Below are positions 1-8,058 of a stretch of 28,779 nucleotides of DNA, piece after piece; within the stretch, counting starts at the first letter, position 1; each line of letters begins with the position of its first letter. A model generated the notes under the pieces. It searched no databases, was not told where the DNA came from, and saw nothing but the letters and a program-made list of their open reading frames with translations. Position numbers and translations under genes: made by a program. Source of the stretch: Chara braunii (lineage: Eukaryota; Streptophyta; Charophyceae; Charales; Characeae); contig BFEA01000966.1 of assembly GCA_003427395.1 (NCBI GenBank), positions 90,745-119,523 of the forward strand, written 5' to 3'.

Positions 1-240
1 GTGCGTGACGAGTGTGTGTTTGCATGTGCGCGTGCGGTTGTGTTTGTGTTTGCTTGTGCGTGACGAGTGTGTGTTTGCATGTGCGCGTGCGGTTGATTGT
101 GTGTTAGAGTGTTTTTTTTTTCGGGTTTGCGTATGTAGTGTCTNTACGTGAGGGGCGTGTTTGTGTACGCGGCGTGTGTGCGNGTGTGTGTGCGTGTGTG
201 TGTGNGTGTGTCTGTTCGTGTGCGTGTGTGTTGTTTCGCC
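1..240. repeat. GT-rich low-complexity tract with 55-bp repeat
   Basis: The first 240 bases are dominated by GT/GTGC runs and contain several unresolved bases. The start of the window repeats from position 56 (GTGCGTGACGAG...), so a 55-bp unit is present about 1.7 times. No coding frame is supported here. Confidence 0.8.
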
Positions 241-392
241 GATTGAACGCGCGGAGGTTNTCGCCAAGGTGTGCGGCCATGGTTGAATGAATTGTTTCTC
301 ATCCCGAGGGTACTCCTGATGTATTCTGGCGTTGAGCGACGTGCGTGCGTAATATCCGGCGATTGCGTACGCTCTAATGAAGAACTGTAATC

Positions 393-926
393 TGTTGTCC
401 ATCTATCCATCTATTGTATCTCTGTCGCCTCGTGTTTCGATCAATCATACTTTGGGCAGATCGAGGGCTACGACATTCAAACATCAAACAGGAACAATGG
501 AGTGTGGTTAGTGGTCAGGATGTGATGAACTGATGAATGCCAATAGCTCCGATCGAATGCGCTATGGTCAGTCACGAAACATGGACACCCCGCGCTCGAT
601 CGGATGTTTCTCCATTCATCATTTTCATACGCAACAAGAGCACACGAGATCCACACGTTTGTGTGTGGATCTCATGTGATCTTGTTGTGTATGAAACTAA
701 TGAATGGAGAAACATCCGATCGATCCCGGGGTGATTATGTTTCGTGACCGGCCACAGCCCGTTCGATCGGAGCTATCGGCATTCGTTAGTTCATCACATC
801 CTGACCACTGACCACACTCCATTGTTCCTGTTTGCTGTCCCAACACAGTAGCCGTCGATCTTCCCAAAGGATGATTAATCGAAACACGCGGCGACAAAGA
901 TAGAATAGATGGGTAGATAGACAACA
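393..926. repeat. Long near-symmetric inverted repeat (foldback or MITE-like)
   Basis: The left arm (393-656) and right arm (663-926) are reverse complements around a 6-base loop. The arm ends and the centre share the same axis (393+926 = 656+663), so there is no net indel over 264 bp. By eye the arms are about 85% identical; for example CTCCGATCGAA, CAGGAACAATGGAGTGTGG and GATCGGATGTTTCTCCATTC occur in both. Transcribed RNA would form a long hairpin. It may be a foldback transposon or a precursor for small RNA. I see no terminal repeats that assign it to a known superfamily, and no clear target-site duplication. The small ORFs inside are not convincing. Confidence 0.85.
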
Positions 927-1019
927 TTCATTGATTTCATGGTATTCATTATTGATTATAGACAAACCAGAGCACAAGATAGATAATATTCCTTGATTAT
1001 ATGCAGTCCAGATCGACGG

Positions 1020-1330
1020 AGCACGATCAGATCACTCTCGACATTGTCACCGCGTGTTTTGATCGGTCGTTCATTGGGCAGATCTCATGAGCTGAGTAAC
1101 TGATGCATGATGAAAGCTTCGATGGAGCGCGAGGGGACCGATCACGAAACATAATAACCGCGCGGCAGATCGGATCTTTCTCCACTCATCAGATCAATCA
1201 TCCACACGTGAGTGGTGACATCGGCAATACCGCACGTGAGTGATGAACAGGACCATCATGATTGATCACGATACCGCCGCTGATCTGCCGAATGAATGAT
1301 CAATCAAAGCAGGAGGTGACATTGTCGGGA
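1020..1330. repeat. Degenerate relative of the 393-926 inverted repeat
   Basis: A stretch around 1,145-1,215 (CGAAACATAATAACC, GATCGGATCTTTCTCCACTC) resembles the central part of the upstream hairpin. The surrounding bases share its GATC-rich composition, including an inverted pair CGGCAGATC / GATCTGCCG. Similarity is patchy and boundaries are uncertain. Confidence 0.4.
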
Positions 1331-1998
1331 CAGTAGACGCACCCAGTCGACCAATCGCGGAACACGAACAGAGAGCTCGCGATCGGTCGATTGATCGCGT
1401 GTGCTGTCTCAACGTTGTCACCGCGTGTGTGTTTTTCGCCTGTATCAAATGTAATAACAAAACACACGTGGCACCGTGCGCGAACGACCAACCGGGCGAC
1501 GAGCGACCGATCCATCACACTTGTTGATGTACCCCGAGCGAATAGTAGACTGGTCAATAGATCCATCACTACCAACATCACTGAACGACTGTTCGGACTG
1601 CGGCCGGACGACCGGTTGATCCAGCCGTCCACCAACCATACAGCCGAACGTATGTTTGCGGTGCAACCGTGGCATCACCCTCTGTGCGATCGCCCAACCG
1701 GCAAGCGTATGACCGATCTAGCAAACGTATGACCGATCCAGCACGAGTAACTGATTAGTTGATTGATCGACTTTTCGGTTTGTGGTTGTCCAATTAGCTG
1801 ATTGATCGCCCGCTCGCCGACCAGGGCACCGAGCCGAGCGGTTCACTTTTCTCGCCCCGATTGCACTGCATTCGACCTGCCTCCTCGTCCATTGGTCGTA
1901 CGCAGCACGCAAGGCGATTGGTCCACCAGAGGTTAGAAACCCATGAAAAAGGTCTGTTCGGGAATGGACAAAAGACAGTTCGTGACAAAAATGTTGCA
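1331..1998. other. No gene recognised; GATC/CGACC-rich decayed sequence
   Basis: Short overlapping frames exist on both strands, but none has a recognisable domain. The composition is rich in GATCGA/GACCGAT words, including a duplicated CGTATGACCGATC phrase near 1,706-1,738. It is probably decayed repeat sequence continuous with the hairpin region to the left. Confidence 0.4.
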
Positions 1999-2145
1999 CA
2001 TCGAACGTTGCTGGCCATCGAACCTTGTTTGGCATCGAACCTGGCGCCCCATCAAACCTCGGCGGACATCGAAATGTTGGCGGACATCGAACTCCACTGG
2101 ACGGCAAACCTCGTCGGTCATCGAAACTTGTTGGTCATCCAACGA
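1999..2145. repeat. Irregular short tandem repeat, CATCGAAC-type
   Basis: Seven or eight imperfect copies of a phrase like CATCGAACNTNGNTGG follow one another at roughly 16-20 bp spacing, immediately before the 183-bp array. Spacing is irregular, so this is a minisatellite-like remnant rather than a regular array. Confidence 0.6.
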
Positions 2146-2160
2146 CGAACGTTTTGCAGC

Positions 2161-3283
2161 CACCACATGACAGCGGGGGACCTGTGAAAATGTGAAGTCC
2201 GCCGGGATCCGAACTTCAAGAAAGTACAGGAAGGCGAGTTTGATAGACATCTGTGTCTCTCCCACGTAATCTTGCCAAGTACGGATCCCGACGGACTTCG
2301 GGTCGCCGCCTTTTGTAAGACCCAACACGCGGTGCAACCCCAGTGGGCAACCACAACGGTGGAGCTGTGAAAATGTGAAGTCCGCCGGGATCCGAACTTC
2401 AAGAAAGTACAGGAAGGCGAGTTTGATAGACATCTGTGTCTCTCCCACGTAATCTCGCCAAGCTCGGATCCCGGTGGACCTCCGGTTCACGCCTTCCGCA
2501 AGACCCAACACGCGGTGCAACCCCAGCGGGCAACCACAGCGGTGGACCTGGGAAAATGTGAAGTCCGCTGGAATCCGAACTTCAAGAAAGAAGGGAAAGG
2601 CGAGTTTGATAGACGGCTGTTTCTCTCCCACCGCATTTCGCCAAATACGGATCCCGACGAACTTCAGGTTCTTGCCTTTTGTAAAACCCAACTCGAGTTG
2701 CCACCCCAGTGCACAACCACAGCAGTGGACGTGTGAAAATGTGAAGTCCGCTGGAATCCGAACTTCAAGAAAGAATGGAAAGGCGAGTTTGACAAACAAC
2801 TGTTTCTCTCCCACGGCATTTCGCCAAGTACGGATCCGGACGAACTTCAGGTTCTTGCCTTTCGTAAAACCCAACTCGAGTTGCAACCCCAGTGCACAAC
2901 AACAGCAGTGGACCTGTGAAAATGTGAAGTACGCCGGGATCCGAACTTCAAGAAAGAATGGAAAGGCGAGTTTGACAGACAACTGTTTCTCTCCCACGAC
3001 ATTTCGCCAAGTACGGATCCCAGCGAACTTCAGGTTCTTGCCTTTCGTAAAACCCAACTCGAGTTGCAACCCCAGTGCAAAACCACAGCAGTGGACCTGT
3101 GAAAATGTGAGGTCCGCCGGGATCCGAACTTCAAGAAAGAATGGAAAGGCGAGTTTGCTAGACAGTTGTGTCTCTCCCACGACATTTCGCCAAGTTCGGA
3201 TCCCAGCGAACTTCAGGTTCTTGCCTTTCGTAAAACCCAACTCGCGTTCCAACCCCTGTGCACAACCACAGCGAGGGACCTAT
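2161..3283. repeat. Tandem array, six copies of a 183-bp unit with paired palindromes
   Basis: The phrase GAAGTCCGCCGGGATC starts at 2194, 2377, 2560, 2743, 2926 and 3109 (with substitutions), an exact 183-bp period across six units. Each unit also holds an opposed copy of the same motif about 80 bp later (first unit 2276-2299), so each carries two facing palindromes 106 bp end to end. Because 183 is divisible by three, long frames stay open on both strands (2,474-3,292 plus; 1,933-3,252 minus) as a 61-residue repeat. Several of the differences between units change residues, so I do not call a protein gene. The array runs into the start of the next open frame. Confidence 0.92.
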
Positions 3284-3432
3284 GCCGTTTGATTGCTCGC
3301 CAACTATGTTTACGAGTGTCAGCGCCCCCGTGTGTGTCGTTTGGTATGTGCGCGTGGTGTGTAGGGCGCGTAATGGATGGGACCTTCTCGACACCGCGAA
3401 TCTTTGAGTCGATCTTCTCGACACCACAAACC

Positions 3433-4317
3433 ATGAGTCCCGAAACGCACATTCGCTTGGCAGAACCGTTTTCTCCTTGCGCGAGATCAGTGCGGCATTT
3501 CAATGGTGTGATTACGATCCACGGAGCGACCGCAGAGGACTTCGACAAGGATCCCTGGATGACCGTCGTCCCATGCAGGGACGCGCGTATTGACGATTGG
3601 TGCGATGGGAATTGGGCCACGATGGAGAGTTGCTGCCCTTGGGCAAGCCAGTACAAATTCGCCAACATGTTGAAGTTTGGGAACCTCATCCCGCCGTCTG
3701 AAGCTGTCCTCGGACACAAGTTCCTGAACCACATGCGCAGAGCGCTGGGCTGCATTAGCCGCCATTTCAGCCGCCTCGAATGCCACTACGTCAGGTCGTC
3801 GCCACGAACTTGGGGAGGCTCGCGGAAACAAGAGTTGCTGGATTGCGCTCGTCACTGCTCGTTCCTGGACCAGTACCCGCTCCGGTGCCCCGGGAATTCT
3901 CCACAAGTTGTGTCATACTGTTGTGTGCGATTGAAAGTGTCCGGGTCTGATTTCGCCAGAGTTTTATATGTCGCTGTGTCGAACAAGAGCAGGAAACTGG
4001 TCGATGCAGTTGTGCTTGTATCACGCAACGAGGTGGTAATTGAGGGGTCCAAATTTATGCCGACGCGCAGGCCTGAACGTGTAGATAGGTGGCGAGATTT
4101 GGTTATAGCAGGGACGGTCCAAAACTTTTTGTTGCATAGGGAGGTCGAGGAGAAAGTGTCCCCCATACGGGACTGTATAGGGAACTCCTTAGCACGACCG
4201 AGAGTGTTTGTTAGGATGAAATACATGTCCGTCTTTTCGAAAACTGCAACGGTCGACGATCCGTTGGTCCGCGTTTACGGATCGTCAATGAATGCTTTGT
4301 ATGGCTACGGTTCGTGA
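3433..4317 (+). CDS. Unrecognised ORF, about 294 aa, first in the central block
   Basis: The frame is open from within the 183-bp array at 3,166, but the array-derived part is unlikely to be native. I prefer the ATG at 3,433 (context ACAAACCATGAG); an in-frame ATG at 3,373 is the alternative. The product is cysteine- and tryptophan-rich in its first half (for example DDWCDGNWATMESCCPW) and more basic later (FMPTRRPERVDRWRDLV). I recognise no domain, signal peptide or membrane segment. An overlapping frame, 4,292-4,474, continues plausibly (LVPGEPRLSQDLDVWLDILL), so the true gene may run to 4,474 with one frameshift. It lies upstream of, and on the same strand as, the ParB-like gene. Function unknown. 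Confidence 0.45.
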   Translation: MSPETHIRLAEPFSPCARSVRHFNGVITIHGATAEDFDKDPWMTVVPCRDARIDDWCDGNWATMESCCPWASQYKFANMLKFGNLIPPSEAVLGHKFLNHMRRALGCISRHFSRLECHYVRSSPRTWGGSRKQELLDCARHCSFLDQYPLRCPGNSPQVVSYCCVRLKVSGSDFARVLYVAVSNKSRKLVDAVVLVSRNEVVIEGSKFMPTRRPERVDRWRDLVIAGTVQNFLLHREVEEKVSPIRDCIGNSLARPRVFVRMKYMSVFSKTATVDDPLVRVYGSSMNALYGYGS

Positions 4318-4474
4318 CCTTGTCCCAGGGGAACCGCGATTGTCACAAGATCTGGACGTGTGGTTGGACATCCTGCTTAAGCGAAAAGAAGGGAGACGAG
4401 TGAGAGGCTTGTGTGCTGCCGAACATAGCAGAGTTTTAGTAGTGGAGAAAGGCGCGGGAGGCAGCAGTTGCTAG
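4292..4474 (+). CDS. Possible frameshifted C-terminal end of the preceding ORF
   Basis: A 60-codon frame overlaps the end of the 3,433-4,317 frame. Its sequence (VPGEPRLSQDLDVWLDILLKR) looks protein-like and the join would need a one-base shift near 4,300. It could equally be chance; only a homologue would decide. Confidence 0.3.
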   Translation: MLCMATVRDLVPGEPRLSQDLDVWLDILLKRKEGRRVRGLCAAEHSRVLVVEKGAGGSSC

Positions 4475-4507
4475 TGCACGTCGTCTCTTTCCGTGTCGCG
4501 CCCTCTT

Positions 4508-4531
4508 GAAGTTCGGATCCCGGCGAACTTC
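4508..4531. repeat. Perfect 8-8-8 palindromic motif
   Basis: Arms GAAGTTCG and CGAACTTC are exact reverse complements around the asymmetric 8-bp spacer GATCCCGG. This is the reference copy of a motif dispersed from 2.2 to 12 kb. Confidence 0.9.
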
Positions 4532-4755
4532 GCGGTTTGGCCTGTGCGTCCTACCGGCCTCTGAGCTTCGAGTGCTGACCGGAGTTGGAAACGGTCCTGC
4601 TACCAATTACGCCTGGACTCAATGACTGCTGCCATCAAAACCTGCGGTCGGCTGTGGAACCCCGGGGTTTTTTCTCGTGCGCCTTGGTCGAACACTGTCT
4701 TGTGTTTGGACTCGGAGTTGCTCCAATATTTTTCTTTGTCTCTCTTTCTCGCGTC

Positions 4756-4789
4756 CTCCTGAAGTTCGGATCCCGGCGAACTTCAGGAG
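4756..4789. repeat. Extended 13-8-13 palindromic motif
   Basis: Here the arms extend to 13 bp: CTCCTGAAGTTCG at 4756-4768 and its exact reverse complement at 4777-4789, around the spacer GATCCCGG. The geometry (13-8-13) is that of tyrosine-recombinase target sites such as loxP. That is a resemblance in layout only, not evidence of function. Confidence 0.9.
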
Positions 4790-5471
4790 TCGCCTGCCTA
4801 TTGCCACAGACGGTGGTCTTCCGGATCCCTCGTGGATTCCGGCAACAGCCAGAGTCTAAGGACCTATGAAATGTTGACACGGCTGTCGCTTTCGAGCTTG
4901 GGTTCATCCAGTGCCAAGCTGTGCATAACGCGAGCTCGTAAATCAGAAGTAGTTCGGATTAGGGCAGACTTCTCCATTTCAACCATCCTTTCATTCCAGT
5001 GTGGCCTTCCTGGGTCGGGGTTGAGTTCAACAACCTTAGACTTGCGGATCGTGTGTCCCTGACGCCGTTTCTGCCTGTCGCACCGTCCTAGAGTTCTGAT
5101 CCCGGCGAACTTCACGTTTCGGGAGGTGCGTTGCTTTGTCGTGAGTCTTTGTGGTTTCGGGTGGGTTGCACAACCCGCCCGGCAACAGTTCCGAAGTGCG
5201 TTTGGTCGAGCACGGCTCTGGGACGTTGGCTATATCTCACCCGGAGAGCTTCGAGCATGACCGCCAGTTGATTCCTGTGAAAAATTCCCGAAATCTGCTT
5301 CCGCGGTCTCTATCTCACGCACCGTCCTTTAGTTCGGATCCCGGCGGACTTCGCGATTTTCACTGTGCGTTTGTCTATCTTTGTTCTACGGGGCAGCGCG
5401 TGATCCCATGCGCACTGCGAGTTTTCACTTGCTTCTCTCTCTCTGTCTGGCTCTCGGTCTCTTGCCCACTT

Positions 5472-5495
5472 GAAGTTCGGATCCCGGCGGACTAC
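5472..5495. repeat. Palindromic motif copy upstream of the 5,663 ORF
   Basis: Left arm GAAGTTCG is intact with spacer GATCCCGG; the right arm has two substitutions (CGGACTAC). It is the copy nearest the start of the next ORF. Confidence 0.8.
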
Positions 5496-5662
5496 CCCTT
5501 CTCACCATTTCGGATTTGGGTGCCCAGATGTCTTCGTGTGCGACTTTCTCTGCGCTACAGCCTGGATTGACGTGCGGCAGCGAGTGCTCTATTTCTCCTA
5601 TGTTTTGACAGACGTTGACTTCATGGTGTGCTGTTCGATTTGCGTTGTCGTTCGCAGACAGT

Positions 5663-6313
5663 ATGTCTTCTTCCAAGGGCAAGGTGGAGCCAACAGGGAC
5701 CTCCGGGAAGGAGTCACGAAAAGATTCCACGATGCGGTCGTCTACTGTCACGCAGGGGTGGTCGAACCATTCGAGGTCGAAATGGTTCATCGACTCGTGC
5801 TGCGGAGATGCTTCCAACCCCACTGCGCAGCCATGTGGTCCTGTCATCTTCATCGATGACAGCAGAAGGCGTAGAGTGCTTGGTGTCGTCTTACGGTGGG
5901 AGGACGCAAAGGGGGGCCAGGGACATTTCTATATTCAGAAAGTTTATGGCGCCAAGGGCAACATCGTTGCCAATTCGAAAGGGATGTTGTTGGACCTCGA
6001 ATTGTGTGAGGGGTTAAGAGCGGGTGCTGTGAACACCCCGTTCTACAGAGAACTCGTTCTCGGGGGCGGTTTTGTTTTGGCGCGTGAATTTTTCGACATG
6101 TTGGAGGACAAAAACATCGCTCTAGACGTCCCGTGCGATGTCAACCCATCCCTGGAGCTGTCGTTGCCGTTGAAGCTGTGCAGCGGTTGCGAGTTAAGCG
6201 GGGCAGCGGCGCAGGGCGGTGATCCGGGTTCTGGTCCCGCCACTCAGCTGCACCGTGGCGAGAGTCGAGGTCAGTTCAACGACAGCGAGGATGAGAGGAC
6301 TGCTCGCCGTTGA
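5663..6313 (+). CDS. Unrecognised ORF, about 216 aa, probably the N-terminal part of the ParB-like gene
   Basis: I chose the ATG at 5,663, which starts a Ser/Thr/Lys-rich leader (MSSSKGKVEPTGTSGKES). A more compact region follows from about residue 60 (GPVIFIDDSRRRRVLGVVL, then FYIQKVYGAKGNIVANSKG), and the end is acidic and Gly/Ser-rich. The frame is open upstream to 5,615. It ends at 6,313, overlapping by 4 bases the next frame, which begins with TTG and has no ATG for about 170 codons. That suggests the two are one gene split by a frameshift, or joined by splicing. No domain recognised. A ParB-like/methyltransferase partner is suggested only by context. Confidence 0.5.
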   Translation: MSSSKGKVEPTGTSGKESRKDSTMRSSTVTQGWSNHSRSKWFIDSCCGDASNPTAQPCGPVIFIDDSRRRRVLGVVLRWEDAKGGQGHFYIQKVYGAKGNIVANSKGMLLDLELCEGLRAGAVNTPFYRELVLGGGFVLAREFFDMLEDKNIALDVPCDVNPSLELSLPLKLCSGCELSGAAAQGGDPGSGPATQLHRGESRGQFNDSEDERTARR

Positions 6314-8058
6314 GTGACACGCGGCGGTCTGTGTTGTCTATTCCTGTGGTTCAGACTGATGCTCGGGTTCAGCGGAAGAGTACGGGGCCTGCAGTACAGG
6401 TGGCGGCCTATTCGGAGGTCGACTTGGAGGTGAGCAAGGGACAGGGTGTGGAGGAGGTGGACTCGGGAGGCCTGAGCTCGCAAGGAGCTCCGCAAAAGAG
6501 GAGGGGGGATCGTCCAGACGAGTTCGCCAGTTCTACGAAGAAGTTAAAGAGCAAGGCCCCCAGGACTGCGGGGGAGCAGGGCCGTCAGGTTGCAAAACGA
6601 CCGTCTTTGAGACAGAAGCAGCCTGAGTCTAGACTGTCGTCTCCACCGACAACAGGGACTCCCATCGACGTCGACGCCGGGTACTTCCTCGAGTGCAAAG
6701 ACGGCGTTCGGACAAAGCGGGACTTCGACATTAGCCGTGCGCAGGTCGTCGACCTTGGGGACTGGGAGGACCTGTACAACCAGCGGTCCCTGGATCCCGT
6801 GCTCGTGGAAGGGATCAAAGAAGCGATGCGGTTGGCGTTCGAAAACAAATCGCAGTCTTACGATTTACCAACCCTGAAAATGGCGCCGCTTGGGCTTGAT
6901 AAACCGACTCCCGGGACCAAGGCAGAACGTCTGAGGCCGGAGGATTGGTGGGATGAGCTGGCGGGACAATACTACTACTACGCGGGGTGTGGGCAGCACA
7001 ACGCGGCTGCAGCGAGGTCGCTGCTCGGCAGCGAGGTGGCCAGGAAATACGATTTCGAGCGGTGGCCTGCACGAATGGTCTACTTTTCGGACGACGACTT
7101 CGAAGGGTACTTCCTTGTCAGTTCCCAGGACAACAAGAAGGACCTGAAGGCGCCCCCACGACAGCTGAAGCTGTCAATGAGGGACATTAGGTGGCAGTGG
7201 AAGCACGCCGGTTGCCCGCGTGCTGTTATGGGGAAGCCCATCGGAAAACAGGATCAGGTTCGGAAGTGGCGTGAATTCTGTAATGTCGCACTCAACATGA
7301 CACCGCACAACAGCTTGTGGATTCTCGCAGATCATCAGGGCGAGGAGGCCATCAGGAAACAAGGCGCTGCCCTGCGTTCCTATTTCCCGCTCGCGATGGC
7401 AGGGGAGAACATCTGGAAACTGGTCGTCGAGTTTTTCAAGAAATGGGAGACAGACAGATTGCTCAGACACGATGGCGCAAAGTGGATCATGAGGAAGAAG
7501 AAAGTCAAAAACGTGAAGCCTGGGGTTGCATACATCCATAATGACAAGCTGGGCAGGAAGGAGGTCGTGTACAACGTCACTGTGGACCCGGCGACAAAGA
7601 AAGGCAAAAAGGAGAAAGAGGAGGGCGAGTGGTTTGTGCAAGTGCCAGAGCCGGACGCGCATTGTTGGAAAACGATGGAGTCGCTGACAGACAACGAGAA
7701 GTGCCGCGTCCTGAAGAAGGTGCTCGCTTACGAGGTGGTTTGGCTACAGGCCGGCTCCCCAGCGTTGGCGAAGCTCGGAAAGCTGAACGTCCAGGAAGTG
7801 GTGAATTTGGTGAAGTGCGATCGAGTGCTGGTGCGTCTATGGAACTACTACCAGTTCAAGCATGACAAAAGGCCGGACGCGGATTGGAGCCAGAGGTTCC
7901 CGTTCCTAAAATCAAGGTCCGCAATTTTCAGACAGTTTGAGAGTCGTGGTTTGGATGCTGAGTTGTGGGACGGAGCGCGAAATACGTCACTGACTCCTTG
8001 TTGTTCAAGGACTGCCCGCCCTACATGGGCTGCGACGACGACAGATCGATCGAGGTGA
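6310..8058 (+). CDS. ParB-like domain protein (N-terminal half of a broken ParB-methyltransferase gene)
   Basis: The open frame is 582 codons. Residues 1-130 are disordered, with basic stretches (KKLKSKAPR near residue 78) that could be a nuclear localisation signal. From about residue 137 it resembles a ParB/Srx-type fold. An N-R-S pattern sits after DWEDLYNQR, then a helix (VLVEGIKEAMRLAF), then YYYYAGCGQHNAAAA near residues 222-234. That last stretch corresponds to the G-[HE]-x-R-x-x-A-A core of ParB, and SSQDNKKD follows. In bacteria and phages a ParB-like domain often precedes a DNA methylase domain, and here a methyltransferase-like stretch follows in another frame. The last ~25 codons after about 7,985 are out of frame with the true continuation. 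The family call is by eye. Confidence 0.5.
   Translation: MSDTRRSVLSIPVVQTDARVQRKSTGPAVQVAAYSEVDLEVSKGQGVEEVDSGGLSSQGAPQKRRGDRPDEFASSTKKLKSKAPRTAGEQGRQVAKRPSLRQKQPESRLSSPPTTGTPIDVDAGYFLECKDGVRTKRDFDISRAQVVDLGDWEDLYNQRSLDPVLVEGIKEAMRLAFENKSQSYDLPTLKMAPLGLDKPTPGTKAERLRPEDWWDELAGQYYYYAGCGQHNAAAARSLLGSEVARKYDFERWPARMVYFSDDDFEGYFLVSSQDNKKDLKAPPRQLKLSMRDIRWQWKHAGCPRAVMGKPIGKQDQVRKWREFCNVALNMTPHNSLWILADHQGEEAIRKQGAALRSYFPLAMAGENIWKLVVEFFKKWETDRLLRHDGAKWIMRKKKVKNVKPGVAYIHNDKLGRKEVVYNVTVDPATKKGKKEKEEGEWFVQVPEPDAHCWKTMESLTDNEKCRVLKKVLAYEVVWLQAGSPALAKLGKLNVQEVVNLVKCDRVLVRLWNYYQFKHDKRPDADWSQRFPFLKSRSAIFRQFESRGLDAELWDGARNTSLTPCCSRTARPTWAATTTDRSR

Larger units (their letters stand above)
4475..5662. other. 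Non-coding stretch carrying six palindromic motif copies
   Basis: No convincing gene. The stretch holds the 8-8-8 motif at 4508-4531, within 4756-4789, at 4946-4972 (degenerate), 5090-5113, 5329-5352 and 5472-5495. Spacing is irregular (253, 185, 144, 239 and 143 bp). The stretches before several copies share phrases such as GCACCGTCCT. It could be a spacer or an intron or leader of the gene starting at 5,663. Confidence 0.6.

Noticed and set aside
1300-1732. Overlapping frames of 111 and 113 codons on opposite strands
   Set aside because: No domain, biased GATC/CGACC composition, and adjacent repeat decay make coding unlikely.
1933-3252. A 439-codon minus-strand frame and a 272-codon plus-strand frame over the 183-bp array
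   Set aside because: Both stay open because the unit is a multiple of three with few stops. Many differences between units change residues, so no frame shows coding constraint.
2161-3283. CRISPR array
   Set aside because: The whole 183-bp unit repeats, including the parts that would be spacers, and the context is eukaryotic.
3213-3755. Minus-strand 180-codon frame opposite the first central ORF
   Set aside because: It overlaps the plus-strand ORF and the array, with no recognisable domain. The plus strand is favoured by the same-strand layout of the block, though neither is proven.
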